64,000 nucleotides of DNA from FEN-1297 sp963710735 (GTDB taxonomy: Bacteria > Bacteroidota > Ignavibacteria > Ignavibacteriales > Ignavibacteriaceae): assembly GCA_963710735.1 (NCBI GenBank), contig CAVQBN010000021.1, positions 90,091-154,090 on the forward strand, in the 5' to 3' direction. The position numbers and the translations under genes were made by a program. Within the stretch, counting starts at the first letter, position 1. Each line of letters opens with the position of its first letter. Below the pieces are notes generated by a model, which did no database searches, was not told the DNA's origin, and was given only the letters and a program-made list of their open reading frames with translations. This document shows positions 44,757-54,986 of the stretch, piece after piece.

Positions 44757-46019
44757 TTGCCTTTTGAAAATATCAGTCCGGATAAAGAGGCAGATTATTT
44801 TGCCGATGGACTTGCAGAAGAGCTTATCACTAATTTATCAAAGATAAAAGAAATCAAGCTGATCGCAAGAACCAATACAATGAGATATAAAGGAACAGAT
44901 AAAGATATTAAAACTTTGGGAAGAGAGTTAGGTGCACGTTATATAATGCAGGGCAGTGTCCGGAAATTTAGAGAAGACTTGAGAATTTCTGTTCAGCTGA
45001 TGGACGTATCTCAAGAGAGCCAGCTTTGGGGAGAAACATTTAAGGGTAAACTTGAAGATGTATTCGACATTCAGGAAAAAGTTTCAAAGGAAGTTACTGC
45101 AGCATTAAGAGTAAATTTATCTTTGTCCGAAAAGGTAGGTTTGACAAAACGCTCAACAATAAACGCAGAAGCTTTTGATAATTATCTTAGAGCAAGAGAC
45201 TTTCTTTACAGATTGACAAAAAACAATGTTTACCTTGCGATTCAACTATTCAACAAAGCTATTGACTTAGACACAAGATACGCAGCAGCACATGCCGGTT
45301 TAGGAGAAGCATATGCAACTCTATATCAATATTTTGAAGCTAATGATCAATGGCTTGATAAAGCAATAGAATCCAGTCTTAAAGCATTAATGTACGACCC
45401 AACATTGAGTGAGGCTTATACAGCGTTAGGCCTAGCTTATTTTGATAAAAAACAATTAGACGACGCTGTAACATCATCACTAAAAGCTATAGAACTTGAC
45501 ACAGAAAATTATATCGCTTATTGGATTCTCGGAAGGATTTATTACTCAACAGACCGTGAGCAAGAGGCGATTCATCAATTTAGAAAGACAATTTCACTGA
45601 ATCAGAATTTCTATAATGCTTATAACGATCTTATAATGGTTTATGAAAGAAATAATGATAAAGAAAATTTACAAAAAACTTTAGATGAGGCACTCCAAAT
45701 AATAGATGACTATCTTGCTAAATATCCTGATGATGCGAGGGCACATATGTATCACGCTATTCACCTTGCTCAAGTTAATCGAAATGAAGAAGCAAAAGCA
45801 GCTGGGAAAAAGGCTTTGGAATTAAATCCAGGAGATTCTCTTATGATGTACAATGCAGCGTGTTTATACTCGAGATTGGGAGATAAAAAACTTGCTCTCG
45901 ATACTTTAAAAGATGCTGTAGCTGCCGGACAGAAAGACTTCGATTGGATAAAAAGGGATCCGGATCTTAATAATATAAGAAGTGAACCAGAATATATTGA
46001 ATTAATGAAAGATAAATAA
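44757..46019 (+). pseudogene. TolB-TPR part of kinase 7, out of frame with its kinase domain
   Basis: This 420-codon frame is the continuation of the kinase 7 gene. It opens soon after 44650 and has no start of its own. It holds the first-subtype TolB-like domain (PFENISPDKEADYFADGL, SVQLMDVSQE, QLWGET) and TPR repeats, ending in SEPEYIELMKDK. Together the two parts would make about 706 residues, the array norm. Unless the shift is a sequence error, the cell would make a free kinase domain without the TPR scaffold. Confidence 0.8.
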
Positions 46020-46057
46020 TAAATATTTTCTAAATCATAACAGAATTTATTAAAGGA

Positions 46058-48181
46058 ATGAAAATGATAGGACAAACAATACTCCATTATAAAATACTGG
46101 AAAAACTTGGTGAAGGTGGGATGGGCGTAGTTTATAAAGCGGAGGACACAAAATTAAAAAGGGAAGTAGCAATAAAATTTTTACCGCATCATGTTTTAAC
46201 AAATGCGGAAGAAAAGCAGCGATTTGAAATAGAAGCTCAAGCCGCTGCCGCTCTAAATCACCCTAATATTTCGACTATTTATTCAATTGAAGAATCAAAA
46301 GATAATATTTTTATTGTAATGGAATATATAGACGGTATTGAATTAAAACAGAAAATCAGCAAAGGAATACTCCCGATAGAAGAATCGTTAAATATAATTG
46401 AACAGATAGGAGAGGGGCTAAAGGCAGCACACAGGAAAGGAATAATCCACAGAGATATAAAAAGCAGCAATATAATGATAACACAATCCGGTCAAATAAA
46501 AATAATGGACTTTGGATTGGCAAAAGTAAAAGGAGTATCTCACATAACAAAGATGGGAACCACACTTGGAACAACCGCATATATGTCCCCCGAACAGGCG
46601 CATGCGATTCCTACAGATCAAAGGTGCGACATCTGGTCTTTTGGTGTAGTTATTTACGAGCTTTTAACAGGCGACCTGCCTTTTCAAGCAGAGCATGAAG
46701 CCGGCCTGATTTATTTAATTCTAAACGAAGAACCACCTGCTCCAAGTGCATTGAATAGAAAGATACCTAAGCAAATTGATGATTTTGTCCAAAAGATGAT
46801 GCAGAAAGACAGGGAAAAAAGATTTAATAATATTGATGAATGTTTAAATGAACTAAAGGCTATAAGAACAGGTGCAGTTATTAATGCCGCTCAAAAATTA
46901 AAAAAATCTATAGCGGTTCTTCCCTTTGATAATATAGGCTCCGAAAAAGAAAATGAATATTTTGGTGACGGACTTACCGAAGAATTAATTGTAAACCTTT
47001 CAAAATTGAATGAGATCGAAGTAGTTTCAAGGACTACTTCAATGGCTTATAAAGATGCAAAGAAAGATACAAAGACAGTCGGCAGAGAATTGAATGTTCG
47101 CTACATACTTGAAGGAAGTGTCAGAAAATTTCACGATAACATCAGAATAACTGTTCAGCTGATAGATGTTGAAAGCGACAGGCAGCTTTGGGCTGAAGCT
47201 TACAAAGGAAAGCTTGAAGATGTATTTGATATACAGGAACAGGTCTCCAAGCAAATAGTTGAAGCACTTATGTTAAAACTCTCCCCGAAGGAAAAAGTTG
47301 TACTTACAAAACGCGCAACTATGAATGCAGACGCATTTGACTGCCATTTGAAAGCAAGAAATTATCTTTACAGGAGAACTAAAACAAATATTGAATTTGC
47401 AATTCAGCTTTTCCAGAAGGCAATTGAGCTTGATCCAAGATATGCTTCTGCTTATGCAGGGCTTGGTGAAGCTTATGCAACTCTTTATCATGATTATGAT
47501 AATAAGGAAATCTGGCTTGATAAGGCCATTGAATCTGCCTTTAAAGCTTTAATGTACGATCCTACCTTATCTGAAGCTTATGCTGCACTTGGATTGGCAT
47601 ACTTCAGTAAGAAGTCTATTGATGAAGCAATAACTTCCACCAATAAAGCTATAGAACTTGATCCCTCAAATTTTGTAGCCTATTGGATTCTTGGATGCAT
47701 ATACCATGCTAATGACAGAGACAATGAAGCACTTGAAATGTATAAAAAAGCTGTTGAACTTAATCCCGATTTTCATACTGCATACGGAGGATTAAGAATG
47801 GTGTATGATTCAATGGGTGATGAAGAAAATCGCAATAAAACTGTTCAGAAACTTCTTGAAGTTTATCCGAAGTATTTGTCAAAAAATCCTGATGATGCCC
47901 GCTCACATATTTATTTTGCTATTGATCTTGCTATGGTTGGCAGGAACGAAGAAGCAAAAGTACAAGCTGCAAAAGCACTTGAGCTTAGTCCAGGTGACTC
48001 ATTAATGTTTTACAACGCGGCTTGCTGTTATGCAAGAATGAATGAGAATAAGCTAGCCATAGATGCTTTAAGAAAATCTATGAATGCCGGACTTGAAGAT
48101 ATTGAATGGACAAAAAGAGATCCGGATCTAGAAGGACTTCATAATGAACCTGAATTTATTGAATTAATGAAGATAAAATAA
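46058..48181 (+). CDS. Ser/Thr protein kinase 8 of the array, mosaic (kinase-TolB-TPR)
   Basis: The 707-residue protein is a visible chimera. Residues 1-181 (to TTAYMSPEQA) match kinase 7 almost word for word (KFLPHHVLTNAEEKQRF, IKGVSHITKMGTTLGTT-type loop). From about residue 182 (nt 46601) it follows kinases 5 and 6: IPTDQRCDIWSFG, then AEHEAGLIYLILNEEPPAP, then a second-subtype TolB-like domain. All catalytic residues are present. TPR repeats follow, ending in NEPEFIELMKIK. It is soluble, and kinase 9 starts only 17 bases later. Confidence 0.93.
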   Translation: MKMIGQTILHYKILEKLGEGGMGVVYKAEDTKLKREVAIKFLPHHVLTNAEEKQRFEIEAQAAAALNHPNISTIYSIEESKDNIFIVMEYIDGIELKQKISKGILPIEESLNIIEQIGEGLKAAHRKGIIHRDIKSSNIMITQSGQIKIMDFGLAKVKGVSHITKMGTTLGTTAYMSPEQAHAIPTDQRCDIWSFGVVIYELLTGDLPFQAEHEAGLIYLILNEEPPAPSALNRKIPKQIDDFVQKMMQKDREKRFNNIDECLNELKAIRTGAVINAAQKLKKSIAVLPFDNIGSEKENEYFGDGLTEELIVNLSKLNEIEVVSRTTSMAYKDAKKDTKTVGRELNVRYILEGSVRKFHDNIRITVQLIDVESDRQLWAEAYKGKLEDVFDIQEQVSKQIVEALMLKLSPKEKVVLTKRATMNADAFDCHLKARNYLYRRTKTNIEFAIQLFQKAIELDPRYASAYAGLGEAYATLYHDYDNKEIWLDKAIESAFKALMYDPTLSEAYAALGLAYFSKKSIDEAITSTNKAIELDPSNFVAYWILGCIYHANDRDNEALEMYKKAVELNPDFHTAYGGLRMVYDSMGDEENRNKTVQKLLEVYPKYLSKNPDDARSHIYFAIDLAMVGRNEEAKVQAAKALELSPGDSLMFYNAACCYARMNENKLAIDALRKSMNAGLEDIEWTKRDPDLEGLHNEPEFIELMKIK

Positions 48182-48198
48182 TTTAATAGGCAAAGAAT

Positions 48199-51198
48199 AT
48201 GATAGGTGAAACGATACTTCACTACAAAATAATAGAGAAATTAGGCGAAGGCGGAATGGGTATAGTTTACAAAGCCCATGATACAAAACTAGATAGAACT
48301 GTCGCACTGAAGTTTCTTCCAAATTATCTGGCAAGTGATGCAAATGAAAAAGAACGCTTTTACCATGAGGCCCGTGCCGCAGCTTCATTAACTCACCAGA
48401 ATATTGCAGTAATATATGAAATAAATGAACATGATGATAAGATATTCCTTGCCATGGAATATGTTGAAGGAAAAACCTTAAAAAAGCTTGTTGAGCAGGA
48501 AAGCGAATCACTCACAATTAAGAAGGTGCTTGAAATAGCTATTCAAGCATGCGAAGGATTGGCAGCTGCACATGAAAAGGGAATTGTCCACCGTGATATA
48601 AAATCCGATAACATTATGCTTACGCCTAAAGGCCAGGTAAAAATAATGGACTTCGGATTAGCAAAAATAAAAGGTGCATCAAAACTTACACAGGCAGGTT
48701 CTACTGTCGGTACTGCCGCATACATGTCTCCCGAACAGGCGCAGGGAGAAGAAGTTGACGCTCGTTCGGATATTTTCTCATTCGGTATTGTGCTTTATGA
48801 ATTGCTGACTGCACATCTGCCTTTTCGCGGCGAACATCAGGCAGCACTTCTTTATTCTTTAATAAACGAAGATCCTCCACCGCTGGCAAGATTCAATGAT
48901 AAAGTAACTCAAGATTTAGAGCGTATCGTTTTTAAAGCAATGGCAAAGGATAAAGACGAACGTTATCAGCATGTTGATGATATGATGGCTGATCTTAGAC
49001 GCGAGAGAAAAAATCTTGAATATGCAAGAGCCGGTTATGCTAAATCTTCTACAATTGCTCAGCCTGTTATTACAGAAACAAAAAGACCGGATCAATCTCA
49101 GCCAATTAAAACTGCCGGAAAAACATTTCCTATAAAAACAGTTATTGCCTTATCATTTGTAATTATACTAGTAATTGCATTTTTAATTTTTAATCCATTT
49201 AAAGTCCAGGTGACGCAGAATTCTGCGGTAGCGAAAGAGAACAATTCTTTAGCAGTTATGTACTTTCAAAATATTCCCGATCCCGCGGATAAAAATCACA
49301 CCGGCGATATGCTGACCAACTTATTAATTACTTCTCTTTCACAGGTTAAAGGACTTGATGTAATTAGCAGGGACAGGCTTCTGGAAATTGAAAAGGATCT
49401 GGGTCAAACCAATACAAAGGAACTTTCTCCTTCTCTTTCAATAAAAATTGCAAAACAGGCAGGTGTAACAACAATGCTAACCGGAAGTATTTTGCAAATG
49501 TCTCCCAAGCTTGCGGTTACAACAAACCTTGTTAATGTTCAAACCGGGAAAGTAATAGGCTCTCAGCAGTTAACAAATTTTAGCCAAAGCCAGATATTTA
49601 ATCTTGTAGACAGCCTTTCCTTTTTAATTCAGAATGCTTTACAGGTTTCTTCATCTTCTACAGAAAATGTAAAGTCAGTAGCTGATGTGACAACAAAATC
49701 TCCAGAAGCTTATCGAGCTTATGTAGAAGGGCTTAATCTTAATGAAAAGCTTTTCTGGAAAGAGGCAAACTCTGCATATGAAAGGGCAGTTAATCTCGAC
49801 CCGAATTTTGCAATGGCATATTATCAATTGGCAGGTACCCAGTATACACTTGGCGAAAAGGAAGCTGGACTAAAATCTTTTCAAAAAGCAGTTGATCTTG
49901 CCGGTAATGCTACTAAAAGGGAACGGCTCCTAATTCTTGCCACAAATTACGACGTTCAGAATAATCCAAGAAAAGCAATTGAAGCATATAGCCAGCTAAT
50001 TCAACCATACCCCCACTCAATTAGTGCCTATATTTCCATTTTTAACATATATTCACGTGAACTTTTTGACGCTCAAAAAGGAAACGCAATACTTCGTGAA
50101 GGTGTGAAAGTAAATCCAAATGCAAAAAATATCTGGAATTTATTAGCATACTCTTATGCGTATCTTGGAAATAAACAGGATGCGCTTGATGCTGTAAACA
50201 AGTACATTAGCCTAGCCCCGGCCGAACCTAACCCTTACGATACAAAAGGTGATATATATGCCTGGTTTATGGATTATGATTCAAGCCGGGTCGCATATGA
50301 GTATTCAACCTCACTTAAGAATGATTTTGATGCTTATAAAATCGGGTCTTATGATTTGCTTAACCAAAGTTACAATGATGCTGAAAGGAATTTCCAAATG
50401 TCCGGGTATTCAATTGGCCTTTCATTGGCAGGCGGCATTACTACCAGAATTTCATTACCGCTTGTTGAAATTGAAAAAGGACAAATTAAAAATGCTGAAA
50501 ACAAATTAATTGAAATCCTAAAATCCAAGCTTTTACCAGGTGAAAAAGAATTTGTATTGTACCAATTGATTCATTTATGTTATGAATCATCGCAATTTTC
50601 TCAAATGTTGAAATATGCCAAAGAAGTTTCGTCCGAGCTCCATAAAAATCCCAGTGACAAAATATATGGACGGGACTATGTTGCCTGGGCGTTAGTTAAA
50701 AACGGAAGAACATCTGATGCGGAAAAACTTGTTAATAAAATAGAGGAAGAGGTCGCGGGAACATATCCTTCACTTCAGTTGACTGCTGATTATATTTATG
50801 CGCTCATAACTTTTGAAGAAGGTAAATATGAAGATGCACTTCAAAAATTTAAAAAAGCGATACAGGTACTGCCGCCGAATCACGAACCAAATATATTTTA
50901 TGCAATTTGTCTGCTACAGACTGATCAAACTGTAGATGCAATTAATGAATTACAACGTCTTTCACAATGGTCGAGTACAAATGATTTATACATTATTGGT
51001 TCATTACCGGGAGAAGTGACATACTGGCCCATTCAGTCGGTTAAAGCCCATTACTGGCTGGGTGTTGCCTACGAACAGCAGGGTAAAAAAGAAAAAGCAA
51101 TTAGTGAGTACAAAAAGTTTTTAGACATCTGGAAAGATGCAGATTTTAATTCTCCTGAAATAAAAGATGCAAAAGTAAGATTGGCAAAATTAAAATAG
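48199..51198 (+). CDS. Ser/Thr protein kinase 9, membrane-bound with TolB-like and TPR domains
   Basis: The 999-residue protein has its kinase domain at about 9-275 (VALK lysine, HRDIKSDN, DFG, LTQAGSTVGTAAYMSPEQ). A Lys/Pro-rich linker and one membrane segment follow (about 313-333; TVIALSFVIILVIAFLIF). The extracytoplasmic part begins with a FlgO/CsgG-like domain (LAVMYFQNIPDPADK, LTGSILQMS) and continues with a long TPR region (about 510-990). Here the receptor-like layout is clear: outside TPR and TolB-like modules, inside kinase. This differs from the soluble kinases 1-8, in which the same modules are on the kinase side. Confidence 0.92.
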   Translation: MIGETILHYKIIEKLGEGGMGIVYKAHDTKLDRTVALKFLPNYLASDANEKERFYHEARAAASLTHQNIAVIYEINEHDDKIFLAMEYVEGKTLKKLVEQESESLTIKKVLEIAIQACEGLAAAHEKGIVHRDIKSDNIMLTPKGQVKIMDFGLAKIKGASKLTQAGSTVGTAAYMSPEQAQGEEVDARSDIFSFGIVLYELLTAHLPFRGEHQAALLYSLINEDPPPLARFNDKVTQDLERIVFKAMAKDKDERYQHVDDMMADLRRERKNLEYARAGYAKSSTIAQPVITETKRPDQSQPIKTAGKTFPIKTVIALSFVIILVIAFLIFNPFKVQVTQNSAVAKENNSLAVMYFQNIPDPADKNHTGDMLTNLLITSLSQVKGLDVISRDRLLEIEKDLGQTNTKELSPSLSIKIAKQAGVTTMLTGSILQMSPKLAVTTNLVNVQTGKVIGSQQLTNFSQSQIFNLVDSLSFLIQNALQVSSSSTENVKSVADVTTKSPEAYRAYVEGLNLNEKLFWKEANSAYERAVNLDPNFAMAYYQLAGTQYTLGEKEAGLKSFQKAVDLAGNATKRERLLILATNYDVQNNPRKAIEAYSQLIQPYPHSISAYISIFNIYSRELFDAQKGNAILREGVKVNPNAKNIWNLLAYSYAYLGNKQDALDAVNKYISLAPAEPNPYDTKGDIYAWFMDYDSSRVAYEYSTSLKNDFDAYKIGSYDLLNQSYNDAERNFQMSGYSIGLSLAGGITTRISLPLVEIEKGQIKNAENKLIEILKSKLLPGEKEFVLYQLIHLCYESSQFSQMLKYAKEVSSELHKNPSDKIYGRDYVAWALVKNGRTSDAEKLVNKIEEEVAGTYPSLQLTADYIYALITFEEGKYEDALQKFKKAIQVLPPNHEPNIFYAICLLQTDQTVDAINELQRLSQWSSTNDLYIIGSLPGEVTYWPIQSVKAHYWLGVAYEQQGKKEKAISEYKKFLDIWKDADFNSPEIKDAKVRLAKLK

Positions 51199-51208
51199 AA
51201 TATGGCTA

Positions 51209-51307
51209 TCATATCGACGAGTCCGGCAACTCCCGGATGAGGAGATATCTTTTACAATTAGAGAGAAAAAGATTTCTCACCTCACTTTCGTGGGGATTCG
51301 AAATAAC
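51209..51307. repeat. Interspersed palindromic repeat element
   Basis: The segment begins CATATCGACGAGTCC and ends GGGGATTCGAAATAAC. Inside, GAGGAGATATCT faces AGATTTCTCACCTC as an imperfect inverted repeat. The pattern of an outer TCGA/TTCGAAAT pair with an inner AGATTTCTCAC is one I recall as an abundant dispersed repeat in genomes of this phylum. It fills the gap between kinases 9 and 10 and encodes nothing. Confidence 0.55.
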
Positions 51308-51338
51308 AAAATTAAAAATAAAATTCGAATGAAAAATT

Positions 51339-53915
51339 ATGATTGGTGAAACCATACTACATTACAAAATATTAGAAAAACTCGGCGAAGGCGGAATGGG
51401 AGTAGTTTATAAAGCCGAAGACATCAAACTTAAAAGAATAGTTGCTTTAAAATTTTTGCCTTCACATATTACTTCTTCCAAAGAAGATCTAGCAAGATTT
51501 AACCAGGAAGCACAGGCAGCAGCAATTCTTAATCATCCGAATATTTGTACTGTATATGCGATTGAAGAATCTGATAATCAGCAGTTTATTTCAATGGAGT
51601 ATATAGACGGCACTACATTAAGTAAAAAAATCTCTGATTCACCCTTAAAAGTAAATGAAGCAGTATCATATGCAATTCAAATCGGTGAAGCTCTTCAAGA
51701 GGCTCACAGCAATGGTATTGTTCACCGTGATATAAAAACCGAAAACATAATGGTCAATTCAAAGAATCAAATTAAAGTTATGGACTTTGGTTTGGCTAAG
51801 CTGAAAGGATCAATAAAGATAACCAAAGGTTCAAGTACTGTCGGTACGCTTGCTTATATGGCTCCAGAACAAATACAGGGCGGGGAAGTGGATGCACGTT
51901 CCGATATATTTTCATTCGGAGTTGTCTTATTTGAAATGCTTACCGGCATTCTTCCGTTTAAAGGCGAACACGATGCTTCAATAATGTATTCAATAATAAA
52001 TGAAGAACCTGATTCACTTCAAAAATATTTACCTGATGTGAGCTCTGATCTTATGCACATAATAAACAGAGCATTAGAGAAAGACCCTGAAGACAGATAT
52101 CAGTCAATGAAAGATATTGTTATTGAGTTAAGAAGATTACAAAGGCATACCGGCGATGTTTCGAGAAAAATGTTAAAGGAAATTCAAACCTCTTCAATAA
52201 CTAGTGAAGAAGTTCAAACTGAACCTGCTGCATTACAAAAGGAAGAGAAAAAATATGGTAAGATTAAATCTTCACCTAAAAGTAAGAATAAACTAATATT
52301 TATTTCTTCAGCTGCAGGAGTAATTATTATTTTGATTATTGGATACTTGCTGATGTTTAATAAAAGTTCTGCACCGGCTGTAGGAAAATCGATTGCCGTC
52401 CTTCCGTTTAAAAATATGAGTCCCGACAAGAGCGATGAGTACTTCAGCGACGGAATAACTGAGGATATTACAGTAGAACTTTCACAAATTGGTGATTTGA
52501 AAGTAATAGCAAGAAACGCAGTGATGAAATACAAAAACAGCGATGCAAGCATTAAGGAAATTGGCAGCGATTTGGGAGTTTCTTCGTTGCTTGAAGGAAG
52601 TATTCAGAAAGAAGGAAATGAAGTAAGAATTGTTGCACAGCTGGTTGATGTAAATACAGGAGAATATCTTTGGGCGGGCACTTACGACAAAGAATTAACT
52701 CAAATATTTGCTATTCAAAGCGACGTGTCTAAGCAAATTGCGAATGCACTAAAAGCAAAACTTACTCCCGAAGAAGAATCGAGGATTAATCAAAAACCTA
52801 CGGATAATATAACCGCCTACCAGTATTATCTTAAAGGGAGGGAATATTATTACAGATACAAAAAAGATGCTAATGAAAACGCAATATCGTTATTTAAACA
52901 AGCCCTGGAACTTGATCCTAACTATGCTTTAGCATATGCCGGTTTAGGCGATTGCTATGGGCAGCGCGTGCAAAAATTCGGTTTCCCTGATGTTTGGAAC
53001 GACTCGGCGATAGCTGTCAGCAAAAAAGCAATTTCAATCGATCCGGGAATTGCCGAAGGATACAAGGCGCTGGCACTTGCCCAATTTAATAAAGGATGGA
53101 TGAAAAAATCTGTAGAAACGAACATGGAGGCAATTAAAGCAAATCCTAACTATTGGCCTGCAGTGGGCAATGTTGGTGCATGCTATTTATATTTAGGTGA
53201 ATTGGCTAATGCAGTAAAATGGGACATGAAGTCAGATAAATTAAATCCCACTGGTGCATTCGGATATTCGCTGCTTGCGGAAGTTTATAGGCTTTTAAAC
53301 GATTATAAAAATGCTGAAAAGAATTTAAATATAGCATTAAACCTTCAACCTGATTTAGTCCCGGCTTATGAAACATACAGCCAATTACATTTTAACCAGG
53401 GAAATTATCACCAAACCATAAAAGATTGCGAAAAGGTTTTTGCAATTACTCAAGATGATCCTCCTGCAAATCTTGCTATAGCCGCGGCATATATTAACTT
53501 AGGAAATTATGATAAGGCTGAAGAATTCCTTAAACAAATACCTGCCGGCAGCGTATTCAAAATTGAATCTGATATTTTTTCTGCATACATAAGTAAAAAG
53601 AAATATCCGGGGAAAAATATTAATAGTATAATTGAACCTGCAGAGCAAAAGTTAAGAAAATACATTTCAAATGGTGATGAATTTAATCCTGACATTATAA
53701 ATATGTTCTATATAGAACTAGTCAAAGGAAATAAAACGGAAAGTTATAAATGGCTTAATAAAGCCGTTGATGTTGGCTTTAGAGATTACAAAATGCTTCT
53801 TAACATTCCTCTCACTTCGAATATTCGAAATGAAAAACAGTTTGAAGTTATAATCCAAATCATAAAAGAAAAAGTAAAGGAGCAGCAGGATATTCTGGCA
53901 TCGATGAAAAATTAA
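51339..53915 (+). CDS. Ser/Thr protein kinase 10, membrane-bound with TolB-like and TPR domains
   Basis: The 858-residue protein has the kinase domain at about 9-270 (GEGGMG, VALK, HRDIKTEN, DFG, APEQ), a Lys-rich linker and one membrane segment (about 318-340; KLIFISSAAGVIIILIIGYLL). The outer part has a TolB/FlgO-like domain (about 350-470; SIAVLPFKNMSPDKSDEYFSDGI, WAGTYDKELTQIFAIQ) and TPR repeats to the end. The TolB-like part resembles the one in kinases 1-8 more than that of kinase 9, which links the soluble and membrane-bound types. Confidence 0.92.
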   Translation: MIGETILHYKILEKLGEGGMGVVYKAEDIKLKRIVALKFLPSHITSSKEDLARFNQEAQAAAILNHPNICTVYAIEESDNQQFISMEYIDGTTLSKKISDSPLKVNEAVSYAIQIGEALQEAHSNGIVHRDIKTENIMVNSKNQIKVMDFGLAKLKGSIKITKGSSTVGTLAYMAPEQIQGGEVDARSDIFSFGVVLFEMLTGILPFKGEHDASIMYSIINEEPDSLQKYLPDVSSDLMHIINRALEKDPEDRYQSMKDIVIELRRLQRHTGDVSRKMLKEIQTSSITSEEVQTEPAALQKEEKKYGKIKSSPKSKNKLIFISSAAGVIIILIIGYLLMFNKSSAPAVGKSIAVLPFKNMSPDKSDEYFSDGITEDITVELSQIGDLKVIARNAVMKYKNSDASIKEIGSDLGVSSLLEGSIQKEGNEVRIVAQLVDVNTGEYLWAGTYDKELTQIFAIQSDVSKQIANALKAKLTPEEESRINQKPTDNITAYQYYLKGREYYYRYKKDANENAISLFKQALELDPNYALAYAGLGDCYGQRVQKFGFPDVWNDSAIAVSKKAISIDPGIAEGYKALALAQFNKGWMKKSVETNMEAIKANPNYWPAVGNVGACYLYLGELANAVKWDMKSDKLNPTGAFGYSLLAEVYRLLNDYKNAEKNLNIALNLQPDLVPAYETYSQLHFNQGNYHQTIKDCEKVFAITQDDPPANLAIAAAYINLGNYDKAEEFLKQIPAGSVFKIESDIFSAYISKKKYPGKNINSIIEPAEQKLRKYISNGDEFNPDIINMFYIELVKGNKTESYKWLNKAVDVGFRDYKMLLNIPLTSNIRNEKQFEVIIQIIKEKVKEQQDILASMKN

Positions 53916-53989
53916 CAATTATGTCCAATGCAAATATCCGATTGAAAAATTAATAGTTTTTATAGAATTATAAAAAGGAGAGTAACTTT

Positions 53990-54941
53990 ATGAAGTTAAT
54001 TAAAAATACCGCGTTTATAATTCCGATACTTTTAATCATGCTGATAACTGGCTGCGGTTCAAGGGGGCTGTCGCCTCGAGAAGGATATATTAATGTAACA
54101 GGCGGAAAAGTCTGGTATAAGATTGTTGGCAAGCGGAAATAAAACTCCTCTTGTGCTGCTGCATGGAGGGCCGGGAGTACCCAGCTATTATTTAAAACCG
54201 ATGGCTGCTTTATCTGATGAAAGACCTGTAATTTTTATTGATCAACTTGGATGCGGCCGGTCAGATAGAATACAAGATACATCGTTAATGACCATAGGAA
54301 GTTATGTTAAGGAATTAAAAGAAATTCATGACGCGTTAGGATTAAAGGACTTTTATCTATTCGGTCATTCATGGGGAACTATGTATGCGGTTGAATATTA
54401 TTTTGCTCACCCTGAGGGTATAAATGCTTTAATTCTAAGCGGTCCAGCACTTGATGCAAAAAGATGGGCGAAAGACGCTGATACATTAATTGCAACATTA
54501 CCGGATTCAATTCAGCAGGCAATACACGAGAATGAAAAGAAAGGGACTTATGATGCACCGGCATATAAAGCAGCTATGGACTATTATTATAGTCTTTACC
54601 TTGCAAGAAAACAGCCATGGTCTGCGGATATTGACAGTGCATTCTCTCAAACCGGCGAAAATGTATATATGCATATGGACGGGCCAAGTGAATTTACACT
54701 TACAGGAAATTTGAAAGATTATGATGCTACTGGAAAACTAAATAAAATAAAAGTCCCGACTTTGTTCATGGGCGGCCAGTATGATGAAGCAAGGCCGGAA
54801 TCGGTAAGGTATTATGCTAGTTTGATCCCTAATGCTCAAGTAGCAATAATACCCGATGCAGGGCATTTATCAATGCAGGATAATCCCGCTGTGAATAATG
54901 AAGTAATAAGAAATTTTTTGAATAAGATCGACAAAGAATAA
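53990..54941 (+). pseudogene. Lipoprotein alpha/beta hydrolase (proline-iminopeptidase-like), frameshifted
   Basis: The gene starts at ATG 53990 behind AAAAAGGAGAG, with a lipoprotein signal (MLITGC). The hydrolase part is in another frame from about 54123: an extra A at 54131-54132 (GGCAAGCGG for GGCAGCGG) breaks VWYKIVGSGNKTPLVLLHGGPG. The core is typical of the proline iminopeptidase group: HGGPG oxyanion loop, DQLGCGRSD, nucleophile Ser in GHSWGTMY, Asp in GGQYDE and catalytic His in AGHLS. It would cleave N-terminal proline or a related amide or ester at the cell envelope. Length after repair (about 316 residues) is normal. It sits alone among the kinases. Confidence 0.82.
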
Positions 54942-54986
54942 TAAAAATATATTTTTAATATTAAACTCATATAACAGAAATGTGAA

